A DNA stretch of 38,916 bases from Chloroflexota bacterium (lineage in GTDB: Bacteria; Chloroflexota; Limnocylindria; Limnocylindrales; CSP1-4): contig VEOW01000244.1 of NCBI GenBank assembly GCA_012026785.1, positions 1-38,916 on the forward strand. Direction: 5' to 3'. The position numbers were made by a program, and so were the translations under genes. Under the pieces are notes generated by a model. It had not been told where the DNA came from and searched no databases. It worked only from the letters and a program-made list of their open reading frames with translations. Below are positions 8,532-16,275 of the stretch, one piece after another; within the stretch, counting starts at the first letter, position 1, and every line of letters starts with the position of its first letter.

Positions 8532-10112
8532 TCAGTCGCCTCGAAGCTCGTCGGCCCGGGACGGCACGCCGAGCCGTCCGAGCAGGTTCGCCCGAACGCC
8601 GTCCAGCCGGCGCGCGACGCCGCCCGGCAGCGCCTGCAGCCCGAACCGCCACAGCTCCGCGACGAGGGCGCGCTCGAGGGCCAGCATCGCCGCGGTGTAG
8701 ACGACGATGCCGACGACGACCTGCAGCGCGAGGCCGAGTCCCAGCCCGACCGCGTCGGCCAGGACGGCCTTCGTGGCGAGCACCCCGGCGGCCATCAGGC
8801 CGGGCGCGAGGACGATCCGTCCGAGGCCCTGCAGGTTCTCCCGGAACGGGATCCCGGCATAGTCCTGGAGCCACCGCAGGACGACCGGGGCAAGGACGTA
8901 GCCGCGGACGGCGTAGGCGACCGCGACCGCCACGATGTCACGGAACACCACGACCGCGACCAAGAAGCCGGCGATGTTCAGAACGGCCGCGAGGAAGCGG
9001 TACCGCAGCGTCACGTCCGGTCGCCCGACCGCGTTCAGGAGTCCGCCGCTGTAGGCCTGCAGGGCCAGCGCCGGGCCCGTCAGCACCAGCACGGTCGCCA
9101 CCGGGCCGCTGTCGCTCCAGCGCTCGCCGGCGAACAGGACGATCACCTCCTGGACGATCAAGGCCAGGCCGATGTAGCCGGGCAGGGTGACGGCTGCCAT
9201 CGCCCGGCTCATCCGACCGTACGCCCGCACCAGTCGCTCCGAGTCGCCCTGGAGCCGGGCGAAGGTCGGGAACGCCAGCTTGCGGGCGGCCGTGATCAGC
9301 ATCGCCGTGCTCGCCTCGAGGACGCGGTAGCCCACCGCGTACAGGCCCAGGGCGGCCGACCCGAGGAATGCCCCGATGAGCATCGCGTCCGCCCGCCGCC
9401 CGAGGTAGAAGAGCAGGTCGCCGGCGACGATGTTGGCGCCGAAGCCGAACAGGCTCCGGAAATCGGACCACGAGCCCGAGAGGCCCGGGCGCCACGGGCT
9501 CACGGCCCACAGCGTGACGACCGAGATCGCCGCCTGGGCAAGCTGCTGCACGACGAGTGCCCAGGCCCCGAATCCCATGAATGCCGCCGCGATGCCCAGC
9601 CCGCCGCCGCCGGCGATCGCGATGAGGCGGCGAGCGGCGAGGCTCCGGAACGCCATCTCCCGCCGCAGCAGGGCCATCTGGATGCTGCTGAAGGCCGTCA
9701 GCAGGAAGGTGATCGACAGCGCCTGCACGATCGGCGTGAGCCGTGGCTCCGAGAGAAGCGTGCCGAGGGGGCCGGCCGCGACGAATCCAACGAGGGTCAG
9801 CAGCGCGCCGGTCGCCACGGCCGTCCAGAACGCCGTGTCGATCTGGCGGCGGGTCAGCGACGGCCGCTGGATCAGGGCGTCGCCGAGCCCCTGGTCCACG
9901 AACAGCTGGGCGAGCGCGACGAACGCGGTGGCCAGGGCGACGAGACCGACCTCCTCGGCCTCGAGCAGCCGGAGCAGGACGACGAGGATGACGAGGCCGA
10001 GCAGCTGGGCGCCCCAGTTGTCGACGACCGTCCAGCTGAAGCCGCGGGCCACCCGCCGCCCGAGGCCCTTGCGATCGCTGCCGTGCTCGGCCGGCACCCA
10101 CGGTTCGGTCAT
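8532..10112 (-). CDS. Wzx-type lipid-linked oligosaccharide flippase
   Basis: 526-residue polytopic membrane protein of the MATE/MVF (MviN/Wzx) superfamily, Polysacc_synt_3 type, with roughly 12-14 hydrophobic segments. Typical pieces are the N-terminal GFSWTVVDNWGAQLLGL, VDQGLGDALIQRPSLTRRQ, and YLGRRADAMLIGAFLG. It should flip undecaprenyl-linked repeat units to the outer face for the Wzy-type enzyme. ATG at 10112 is chosen because it forms an ATGA overlap with the upstream stop; the frame stays open further upstream, but that stretch is antisense noise inside the next gene. Its presence with wzy- and wzz-like genes argues for a Wzx/Wzy-dependent route rather than an ABC or synthase route. 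Confidence 0.9.
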   Translation of the reverse strand: MTEPWVPAEHGSDRKGLGRRVARGFSWTVVDNWGAQLLGLVILVVLLRLLEAEEVGLVALATAFVALAQLFVDQGLGDALIQRPSLTRRQIDTAFWTAVATGALLTLVGFVAAGPLGTLLSEPRLTPIVQALSITFLLTAFSSIQMALLRREMAFRSLAARRLIAIAGGGGLGIAAAFMGFGAWALVVQQLAQAAISVVTLWAVSPWRPGLSGSWSDFRSLFGFGANIVAGDLLFYLGRRADAMLIGAFLGSAALGLYAVGYRVLEASTAMLITAARKLAFPTFARLQGDSERLVRAYGRMSRAMAAVTLPGYIGLALIVQEVIVLFAGERWSDSGPVATVLVLTGPALALQAYSGGLLNAVGRPDVTLRYRFLAAVLNIAGFLVAVVVFRDIVAVAVAYAVRGYVLAPVVLRWLQDYAGIPFRENLQGLGRIVLAPGLMAAGVLATKAVLADAVGLGLGLALQVVVGIVVYTAAMLALERALVAELWRFGLQALPGGVARRLDGVRANLLGRLGVPSRADELRGD

Positions 10113-11239
10113 CGCGGTGGTGACGAAGCCGCCCCGAGGTCGGCGAGCAGCGCGTTGAGCGGCGGGAACAGCGCCTCGAGGCGGCAGGGATAGGGATGGC
10201 GAAGCCAGGCCGCCGGGCGGCCGCCGAGCGCCCGGTCGATCAGCTCGGCCTCGATCTCGGGCGCGCGTTCGATGAGCTCGTTCCGCCGATCCGGGAACGC
10301 GAACCGGAACTGGCGGTAAGCGTCCAGCAGGGTCCGCCGCTCGTGGGCCAGCGAGGCCAGCATCCGCTGCCCGATCTCGCGCCCGTCGGCCGGATCGAGG
10401 CGCACCTCGTCGCTCTCGTGGCTCGAGGCCAGGACGACGGCGTCGACCGGTGCCACGTCCACGAGCCGATCGGGCCCGAACAACCGACTGGGCGGAACCT
10501 GGACGCTGACCTGGCGTCGAACGAGCCCGGCCCCGCGCCGAGCGAGCGATCCGAGCCGGCCCCCGGCCCGGCGCGGGGCGAGGCGCCCGGCGGTCCCCGC
10601 AAGCGCCCCCAGTCCCCGCAGCCGCCAGCGCTCCGAGCGGGACAGGCGCGGCGCGAGCGATCGCAGCTGCTCCACCTGCCAGCCCCACAGCCGGATCGGC
10701 TCGGGGACGCCGAACATCTGGCCGTCCCCCGCCAGGTAGACCCACTCGTCGCCGACGTACCGCGCGCCGCGGGTCATGAACGCCAGCAGCGTCTCGGACT
10801 TGCCGCCCTTGGCCCAGCCGGTGACCAGCACCCCCCGGCCGTCGTGCACGAACGCGGAGGCGTGCAGCGGCAGGACCCCCTTCGCGAGAGCCGTCAGGCC
10901 GACGATCGGCAGGAGCAGCGGAACCGCGGCCAGGCCGCGTTCGCAGACGATCTCGCAGCCCACGCCGAGGCTCTCGAAGGGCACGATGGACTTCGCCTCG
11001 AGGCGACCCTTCCCGGTGAGGAGGTAGAAGCGCCGCTCGTCGAAGGCGGCATCTGGCCAGGCGACGTAGGTCAGCCGCCCATGGTCGACCCGATCGACGA
11101 ACCGAATGGTGACGTCGGGGTCCCGTTCCAGCCGTCGTTCGAGCGGCCCGAGCTGCCGAGCGCCCGCGAGCCGATCACCCGCCTCCGCGTCGAGCAGCCG
11201 GACGCCGACCTGACCGCGAAGGTCGAAGTCGACGTTCAT
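10109..11239 (-). CDS. HPr-kinase-like P-loop protein of a polysaccharide locus
   Basis: 376 aa. A Walker A loop GWAKGGKS lies at residues 141-148. It is preceded by LHASAFVHDGRGVLVTG, which is the HPr kinase/phosphorylase C-terminal fold as seen in HprK-related proteins, and is followed by YVGDEWVYL. The family phosphorylates a serine or other hydroxyl using ATP or pyrophosphate. Standalone members are frequent next to glycosyltransferases and sulfotransferases in actinobacterial and chloroflexal clusters, but their substrates are mostly unknown. The first 130 residues are not recognisable to me. No HPr or other PTS gene is nearby, so carbon-catabolite signalling is unlikely; a sugar, lipid carrier or regulatory protein is possible. 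ATG at 11239 overlaps the galE stop (ATGA). Confidence 0.72.
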   Translation of the reverse strand: MNVDFDLRGQVGVRLLDAEAGDRLAGARQLGPLERRLERDPDVTIRFVDRVDHGRLTYVAWPDAAFDERRFYLLTGKGRLEAKSIVPFESLGVGCEIVCERGLAAVPLLLPIVGLTALAKGVLPLHASAFVHDGRGVLVTGWAKGGKSETLLAFMTRGARYVGDEWVYLAGDGQMFGVPEPIRLWGWQVEQLRSLAPRLSRSERWRLRGLGALAGTAGRLAPRRAGGRLGSLARRGAGLVRRQVSVQVPPSRLFGPDRLVDVAPVDAVVLASSHESDEVRLDPADGREIGQRMLASLAHERRTLLDAYRQFRFAFPDRRNELIERAPEIEAELIDRALGGRPAAWLRHPYPCRLEALFPPLNALLADLGAASSPPR

Positions 11240-12255
11240 CGGGCCGGGCCGGCGGAAGCCGGGGCGGCGCGAACCGGGCCAGCAGAGACTGCAGCGCCGA
11301 CCTGCCATCGCCAGGCCGTTCGAACGATGTCGTCGAGATCCCGCTCCGCGCGCCAGCCCAGCTCTCGCTCCGCGGAGCTGGCGTCGGCCCAGACCGCGGC
11401 GGGGTCACCCGGACGGCGGGGCGCTTCGACGCACGGCACCGCCCGGCCTGCCGCCCGCCCGGCCGCCGCGAGGACCTGCCGGACCGAGTGGCCCCGACCG
11501 GTGCCGAGGTTGAAGACCCGCTCGCCCCGCTCCCGCGCCACCAGCTCGACCGCGGCGCGGTGGGCGCGGGCCAGGTCCTCCACGTGAACGTAGTCCCGAA
11601 TTGCCGTGCCGTCGGGCGTCGGGTAGTCGGTGCCGTAGATCGGCACTGGACCGTCGAGCCCGGCGAGCGCCTGCATGACCCGGGGAACGAGGTTCGTGGC
11701 CGCCGAGGCGTCCTCGCCGAGGGAGCCGTCCGCCGCCGCACCCGCGGCGTTGAAGTACCGCAGGCTCACGACGTCGAAGCCATGGGCCACGGCGTACCAG
11801 TGCAGCGCCTGCTCGACCATCGCCTTGCCCGCTCCGTACGGGTTGTCGGGCGCGATCGCCGCCCGCTCGTCGACCGGCACGCGGCGCGGGCTGCCGTACA
11901 CCGCCGCTGAGGACGAGAACACCAGCCGGCGCACGCCCTGGGCACGCATGCCCTCGAGGAGGTGGAGGCTGCCCGCGACATTGGCCAGCAGGTGCGGCCC
12001 GGGGGCCGTCATGGAATCGGCAACCGATTTCTCGGCCGCGAGGTGGAGGACGACGTCGATGTCGTGATCTCGGAGGAGCCGCTCCACCAGCGGACGATCG
12101 GCGACGTCACCGGTCAGCGAGACCGTCGCGGACGCATCCCCGAGGGGCGGCGCGGGCCGCCGATCCAGGGCGACCACGCGGCCCCCGGCGGCCACGAGCT
12201 CGCGGGCGCAGAAGCGGCCGATGTACCCGCTGCCACCGGTGATGAGGACGTTCAC
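11236..12255 (-). CDS. galE: UDP-glucose 4-epimerase or related NAD-dependent sugar epimerase
   Basis: Extended short-chain dehydrogenase, 339 aa. The N-terminal NAD-binding GGSGYIG, the LHLAAEKSVADS segment, the catalytic SSAAVYG (Ser) and NPYGAGKAMVEQ (YxxxK), SLRYFNAAGA, and the C-terminal IRDYVHVEDLARAH all match GalE. It supplies UDP-galactose or another epimerised UDP-sugar for the repeat unit. The GTG at 12255 gives the standard start MNVLITGG; the frame stays open upstream with an in-frame GTG at 12291 that adds unconserved residues. It is the first gene of the minus-strand operon, 229 bases from the divergent kinase gene. The extreme C-terminus is low-complexity Ala/Pro/Gly and is probably disordered. 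Confidence 0.9.
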   Translation of the reverse strand: MNVLITGGSGYIGRFCARELVAAGGRVVALDRRPAPPLGDASATVSLTGDVADRPLVERLLRDHDIDVVLHLAAEKSVADSMTAPGPHLLANVAGSLHLLEGMRAQGVRRLVFSSSAAVYGSPRRVPVDERAAIAPDNPYGAGKAMVEQALHWYAVAHGFDVVSLRYFNAAGAAADGSLGEDASAATNLVPRVMQALAGLDGPVPIYGTDYPTPDGTAIRDYVHVEDLARAHRAAVELVARERGERVFNLGTGRGHSVRQVLAAAGRAAGRAVPCVEAPRRPGDPAAVWADASSAERELGWRAERDLDDIVRTAWRWQVGAAVSAGPVRAAPASAGPAR

Positions 12256-12484
12256 TGCGTGTACCCCGATCTCTCGTACGAAGACCCGCACTCCGGTCCC
12301 GACGTGGGCTCCAGGAGTTCGCGACAGCGCCGACGAGATCGGGCGACCTCGGGATCCCCGGCTCCGTCAGGGGGATGCGCGCGCGGAGGTGCGGCCTGGT
12401 CCGTGTATTGATCGACGGACGCAATATCGGCCGGCCACAAGCGATGAGCCGGTCACGCTTCATCTTCGAATCTATTGCGTCAGG
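12256..12484. promoter_or_regulatory. Divergent intergenic region between the two polysaccharide operons
   Basis: The 229 bases between galE (minus) and the kinase gene (plus) must hold the promoters of both operons. The right 80 bases are clearly more AT-rich than the surroundings. They contain a perfect 9-bp inverted repeat, GACGCAATA at 12418-12426 and TATTGCGTC at 12473-12481, with 46 bases between the arms. The right arm ends three bases before the kinase ATG. I see no convincing -35/-10 pair and no strong ribosome-binding site for the kinase gene. Confidence 0.45.
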
Positions 12485-13165
12485 ATGAGAACGGTCGCGC
12501 TGGTTGGCGCCGATGGCGCCGGCAAGTCATCCATTGCTCGGGCGGTGGCCCACCGACTGGGTTCCCGTGCGCGGTACCTCTACATGGGCGTCAACCTGGA
12601 GCAGAGCACGATGATGCTTCCCACGACACGCCTCGCGATGGCGATCAAGCGGGCGCGGGGCGGTCGGCCTCGGATGCCCGCCGACTGGAGCGGCGGCGCC
12701 GGCGCCGGTTCCGCCGGCGCTGGCCCCGGACGGTGGCAGCTGGTGCGCGAGGCCTATGCGGGCGTACGCCGCGTCGGCTGGTTGGCCGAGGAGTGGTACC
12801 GCGCGCTCGTCGCGTCGGTCTATCGCCGGCGCGGCCACCTCGTGATCTTCGATCGTCACTTCCTGTTCGACTACTACGGCGCCGGGCGCGACGATCGGCC
12901 GGGGCAGCTGCTGGCTGCACGCCTCCACGCCGCGTTGCTGCGGCACTTCTATCCCCGCCCCGACCTGGTGATCTGCCTCGACGCCCCGGCCGACGTCCTC
13001 CACGAGCGTAAGGGCGAGGGCGAGGTCGAGTCGCTGGAGCGGCGGCGCCAGGAGTACCTGGCGCTGTCGGAGGTCTCACCCGAGTTCGCCGTGGTCGATG
13101 CCACCCAACCACTGCCGGCAGTCGTCGACCAGGTCACCTCGCTCGTCCGGGCACGTACCGCATGA
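12485..13165 (+). CDS. Thymidylate-kinase-like P-loop kinase of the phosphonate-like operon
   Basis: 226 aa. The N-terminus is a Walker A loop, GADGAGKS (residues 8-15), followed by YLYMGVNLEQ. The later VIFDRHFLFDYYG resembles the DR(Y/H) segment of the thymidylate kinase/deoxynucleoside kinase fold, and LVICLDAPADVLHERKGEGE is the usual D-A-P-x-x-x-x-x-R-K lid region. It is too divergent to call a real dTMP kinase. Similar proteins occur in polysaccharide clusters with sulfotransferases and ATP-grasp proteins, with unknown substrates. ATG at 12485 is the only start just before the P-loop; the ribosome-binding site is poor (AGG directly before ATG). The stop overlaps the next start as ATGA. 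Confidence 0.75.
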   Translation: MRTVALVGADGAGKSSIARAVAHRLGSRARYLYMGVNLEQSTMMLPTTRLAMAIKRARGGRPRMPADWSGGAGAGSAGAGPGRWQLVREAYAGVRRVGWLAEEWYRALVASVYRRRGHLVIFDRHFLFDYYGAGRDDRPGQLLAARLHAALLRHFYPRPDLVICLDAPADVLHERKGEGEVESLERRRQEYLALSEVSPEFAVVDATQPLPAVVDQVTSLVRARTA

Positions 13166-14091
13166 GGCTGCTGATCGCGAGCCAGATCGACGGCGGCGCC
13201 GAGGCGGAGTTGCGGAGCCGGCACGACGTGGTCTCCCGGATCGGGGCCAGCGAGCCAGACCTCGCCGAGGCCGCGCGCGACCGCCATGCGATCGTCTTCC
13301 GCAGCGGCGTGAGCCTCGGGGCTCCGGTGCTCCATGCGCCGGATCTCCGGCTCCTCGTCCGGGCCGGCTCGGGGCTGGACAACCTCGACATGCAGACAGT
13401 CAGCGCCCGGGGCATCGAGCTGCGACGCGTCCCCGGCCCAGGTGCCCAGGCGGTCGCCGAGCTGACGTTCGCGCACCTGCTGGCGCTGGCCCGGCAGCTG
13501 CCACGGGCCGACCGGCTGCTGCGCGAGGGCCACTGGGCCAAGGGCGAGCTCGACGCCTACAACCTCCACGGCAAGACGCTCGGCGTGATCGGGCTGGGTT
13601 CGATCGGGAGCCGCGTGGCCGAGCTCGGTCGAGCCTGGGGCATGCGGGTCATCGGCTGCGTCGACCGGCCGTCCGACCCCCGCCGGCTCGAGTTCGCCCG
13701 GCGCGGCATCGAGCTCCTGGCCGACTGCGGCGACGTCCTCGAGCAGGCCGACTTCGTCACGATCCACGTGCCGCTGGTCCCGTCGACGCGCGGCCTCATC
13801 GGCTCCGCCGAGCTGGCCCGGATGAAGCCGACAGCCTTCCTCGTCAACATGGCCCGGGGCGGCGTGGTCGACGAGGGGGCCCTGCTGACGGCACTGACCG
13901 AGGGCCGGCTCGCCGGCGCCGGCCTCGACACCCACGTTCGCGAAGGCGAGGGCGCCGACTCGCCCCTGGCGTCCCTGCCCAACGTCACCCTCACACCCCA
14001 CATCGGCGCGGCGACGATCGCCGCCCAGCGCGAGATCGGCCGCCAGGTCGTGGCGATCGTCGACGGTTTCAGCCGCGAGCATTCGCTGTGA
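13162..14091 (+). CDS. NAD-dependent D-2-hydroxyacid dehydrogenase (SerA/phosphonopyruvate-reductase candidate)
   Basis: 309 aa, D-isomer-specific 2-hydroxyacid dehydrogenase. The Rossmann core is GVIGLGSIGSRV (about 141-152) with an Asp at 168 (VDRPSDP) that favours NAD over NADP. The catalytic Arg is in NMARGGVVDE (about 232), the Glu in THVREGEG (about 261 or 263), and the His in LTPHIGAAT (280). RAGSGLDNLD is the usual substrate-side segment. No ACT or intervening domain is present, so it is a short SerA-like enzyme. Family members reduce 2-keto acids such as 3-phosphohydroxypyruvate or hydroxypyruvate. Its overlap with a PEP-mutase-family gene makes phosphonopyruvate an attractive substrate, giving phosphonolactate, a step known from valinophos biosynthesis. 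This assignment is inference. Confidence 0.85.
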   Translation: MRLLIASQIDGGAEAELRSRHDVVSRIGASEPDLAEAARDRHAIVFRSGVSLGAPVLHAPDLRLLVRAGSGLDNLDMQTVSARGIELRRVPGPGAQAVAELTFAHLLALARQLPRADRLLREGHWAKGELDAYNLHGKTLGVIGLGSIGSRVAELGRAWGMRVIGCVDRPSDPRRLEFARRGIELLADCGDVLEQADFVTIHVPLVPSTRGLIGSAELARMKPTAFLVNMARGGVVDEGALLTALTEGRLAGAGLDTHVREGEGADSPLASLPNVTLTPHIGAATIAAQREIGRQVVAIVDGFSREHSL

Positions 14092-14981
14092 CGACCGCGA
14101 CCGCGAAGCGGCAGGCCCTCCGCGAGGCGATGGCGAGCGACCGTGGCGCGCTGGCCATCGGCGCCCATGACGCCCTCACCGGCCTGCTCGCCGGCCGCTA
14201 CGGTTTCGACGCGGTATGGGTCAGCGGGCTGGCCGTGGCGACGACCGTCCACGCCCTGCCCGACATCAACCTGACGACCCACACCGAGACGCTCGAGGCC
14301 GCGGTCCGGATCGATCGCGCGACCGAGCTGCCGGTCATCGCCGACTGCGACAATGGCTTCGGGGCCCTCAACAACGTGGTCCGGACCGTCCGCGAGTTCG
14401 ATGCCGCCGGGATCGCTGCGGTCTCGATCGAGGACAACCTGTTCCCAAAGCGCAACAGCCTCATGGGGTCCGACACCCGTCGCGAGCTCATCCCGCTCGC
14501 GGAGCAGGCCCGCCGCCTGCGGGCCGCGAAGGGGGCCCAGCCGAGCACCGACTTCATGGTCATCGCCCGGGTCGAGTCGCTCATCGCCGGCGAGGGCGTG
14601 GAGATGGCCTGCCGCCGGGCGGATGCGTATGTCGAGGCGGGCGTCGACGCCATCCTGATCCACTCGCGGGACAAGACCCTGGCCGAGATCGAGGGCTTCC
14701 TGGCGAGCTGGTCGGGGCTCGGCAGCGTGCCGCTCGTCGCCGTGCCCACGCTCTTCCCGACGTTCACCCGCGAGCAGCTCCGCGAGAAGGGCTTCAACCT
14801 CGTGATCCTCGCCAACCAGCCGATGCGCGCCGCGGTCAAGGCCGTCGAGGAGACGCTGGCCACGCTGGCCAGCGAGCGGCGCGCCTCCGCCGTCGACCCC
14901 CACATCGCGACCGTCGAGCACCTCTTCGACCTCGTCGGCACGCGCGAGGCGATCGCGGCGGAGGACGATGCGCGGGTCTGA
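14088..14981 (+). CDS. Phosphoenolpyruvate mutase family protein (isocitrate lyase superfamily)
   Basis: 297 aa; GTG start at 14088 overlaps the previous stop as GTGA. The protein follows PEP mutase along its length: W44 and S46 (VWVSG), D59, D86 and D88 (ADCDNGFG), E115-D116, K121, N123 and S124 (FPKRNSL), R161 (IARVES) and H192 (ILIHS). The FPKxNS loop is the mark that separates PEP mutase from phosphonopyruvate hydrolase (which has FPKDTS) and from methylisocitrate lyase. One departure is EDN where mutases usually have EDK (residue 117). PEP mutase converts PEP to phosphonopyruvate, the entry to nearly all natural phosphonates. The reaction favours PEP and must be pulled. No phosphonopyruvate decarboxylase is in the window, but the adjacent dehydrogenase could serve. 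Confidence 0.82.
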   Translation: MTTATAKRQALREAMASDRGALAIGAHDALTGLLAGRYGFDAVWVSGLAVATTVHALPDINLTTHTETLEAAVRIDRATELPVIADCDNGFGALNNVVRTVREFDAAGIAAVSIEDNLFPKRNSLMGSDTRRELIPLAEQARRLRAAKGAQPSTDFMVIARVESLIAGEGVEMACRRADAYVEAGVDAILIHSRDKTLAEIEGFLASWSGLGSVPLVAVPTLFPTFTREQLREKGFNLVILANQPMRAAVKAVEETLATLASERRASAVDPHIATVEHLFDLVGTREAIAAEDDARV

Positions 14982-16275
14982 CGAGACGCCACCCGCGGTC
15001 GTCGTCGGGCTCGACTGCGTCACCGGCCTGCAGGCGACCCGGCTGCTGGCCGACCGCGGTGTGCCCGTCATCGGGATCGCCGCCAACCCCCGCCACTTCT
15101 GCGCCCGCAGCCGGGTCCCCATTCGAAAGCTGGCGGCGCCGACGCAGGGCGAGGGGCTCGTCGCTGCCCTGCGGAGACTCGGGTCCGCGCTCCCGGGGGC
15201 CGGTCCGGCCTTCCTCCTGCCCTGCACCGACGCCGCCGTCCTGACCGTCTCCCGCGAGCGTGAGCGCCTCGCGGATCAATACCGATTCGTCCTGCCCCCG
15301 CATCCGGTGGTCGAGCGCCTCATGGACAAGCTCGGCTTCGCGGAGCATGCGATGGCCAGCGGGCTGCCGATCCCGCCGACGGCGATCCTTCGAAGCCGGG
15401 CCGACGCCCGGTACGCCGCCGCGCGGCTGGAGTTCCCGGTCGTCCTCAAACCCGGGCTCAAGACCCCCGAGTGGCTCGCCCGGAGCCCCTCGAAGGTGAT
15501 CCGGGTCGAAGGCCCTGGCGCCCTGTTGCAAACCTACGATCGGGTGGCCCGCTGGACGCCGGCCCTCATCGCCCAGTCCTGGGTCGATGGCGGCGAGGAC
15601 GAGCTCTACTCCTGCAACGCCTACTTCGACCGCCGCGGCGAGCCGCAGGTCACGTTCGTGGCCCGCAAGATCCGGCAGTGGCCGCCCGAGACGGGCACCA
15701 GCAGCCTCGGGATCGAGGTCCGTGACGAAACCGTCCTCGCGACCTCGCTCGAGCTGTTCACCGGGATCGGCTATCGCGGCCTCGCGTACCTCGAGATGAA
15801 GCACGACCCGAAGCGTGGCCGGTACGCGATGATCGAGGCCAACGTCGGGCGCCCGACGGGTCGCTCGGCCATCGCCGAGCGGGGTGGAGTCGAGCTCCTC
15901 CTGACGGCCTACCGCGATGCCCTCGACCTGTCCCTGCCGGCCGCCCGCGAGCAGCGCTACCGCGGCGTGAAGTGGATCTACTGGCGCCACGATCTCCAGG
16001 CCGCCGCCGTGGCCCTGCGCCACGGTCGATTGACGCCACGCGAGTGGTGGCGGTCGGTCCAGGGTCCCTCGATCGAGGCGGTCGCCTCGCTGCGCGACCC
16101 GCGGCCGATGCTCGCCGAGCTGGCGCATCTCGCCGAGGCGGGCTCGCGGGCGCTGCGCCGGCGACTCCGCGGAGCTGTTCCTAGCGAGCGTCCCCGTACA
16201 GCCAGTCGGTGTAGCCGAACGCCCGGCCGTACTCGGCGGGGACCGTCGGGTAGTCCGTGCCGTAGCGGCGGTTGA
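14968..16275 (+). CDS. ATP-grasp ligase-like protein
   Basis: 435 aa. The N-terminal part (VVVGLDCVTGLQATRLLADRG) is a preATP-grasp Rossmann-like domain. The ATP-grasp core follows with LMDKLGFAEHAMASGLPIP, FPVVLKPGLKTPEW, AYLEMKHDPK and the metal-binding end IEANVGRPTGRSAIAE. These enzymes activate a carboxylate as acyl phosphate and join it to an amine or other nucleophile; members of polysaccharide and phosphonopeptide clusters do so with amino acids. Here it could link an amino acid or phosphono-acid to a sugar or peptide. The ATG at 14968 lies inside the end of the PEP-mutase gene (14-base overlap). The conserved region ends near 16,180; the last 32 codons lie antisense to the convergent lyase-like gene and look non-conserved. 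Confidence 0.8.
   Translation: MRGSDETPPAVVVGLDCVTGLQATRLLADRGVPVIGIAANPRHFCARSRVPIRKLAAPTQGEGLVAALRRLGSALPGAGPAFLLPCTDAAVLTVSRERERLADQYRFVLPPHPVVERLMDKLGFAEHAMASGLPIPPTAILRSRADARYAAARLEFPVVLKPGLKTPEWLARSPSKVIRVEGPGALLQTYDRVARWTPALIAQSWVDGGEDELYSCNAYFDRRGEPQVTFVARKIRQWPPETGTSSLGIEVRDETVLATSLELFTGIGYRGLAYLEMKHDPKRGRYAMIEANVGRPTGRSAIAERGGVELLLTAYRDALDLSLPAAREQRYRGVKWIYWRHDLQAAAVALRHGRLTPREWWRSVQGPSIEAVASLRDPRPMLAELAHLAEAGSRALRRRLRGAVPSERPRTASRCSRTPGRTRRGPSGSPCRSGG

Noticed and set aside
12401-12436. A sigma-70 promoter using TTGATC at 12408
   Set aside because: No -10-like hexamer lies at 16-18 bases; the nearest AT-rich hexamer is only eight bases away.
13162-14091. 3-phosphoglycerate dehydrogenase for serine synthesis
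   Set aside because: Possible by fold, but the gene is embedded by overlaps between a kinase and a PEP-mutase-like gene and has no serine-pathway neighbours; kept only as an alternative.
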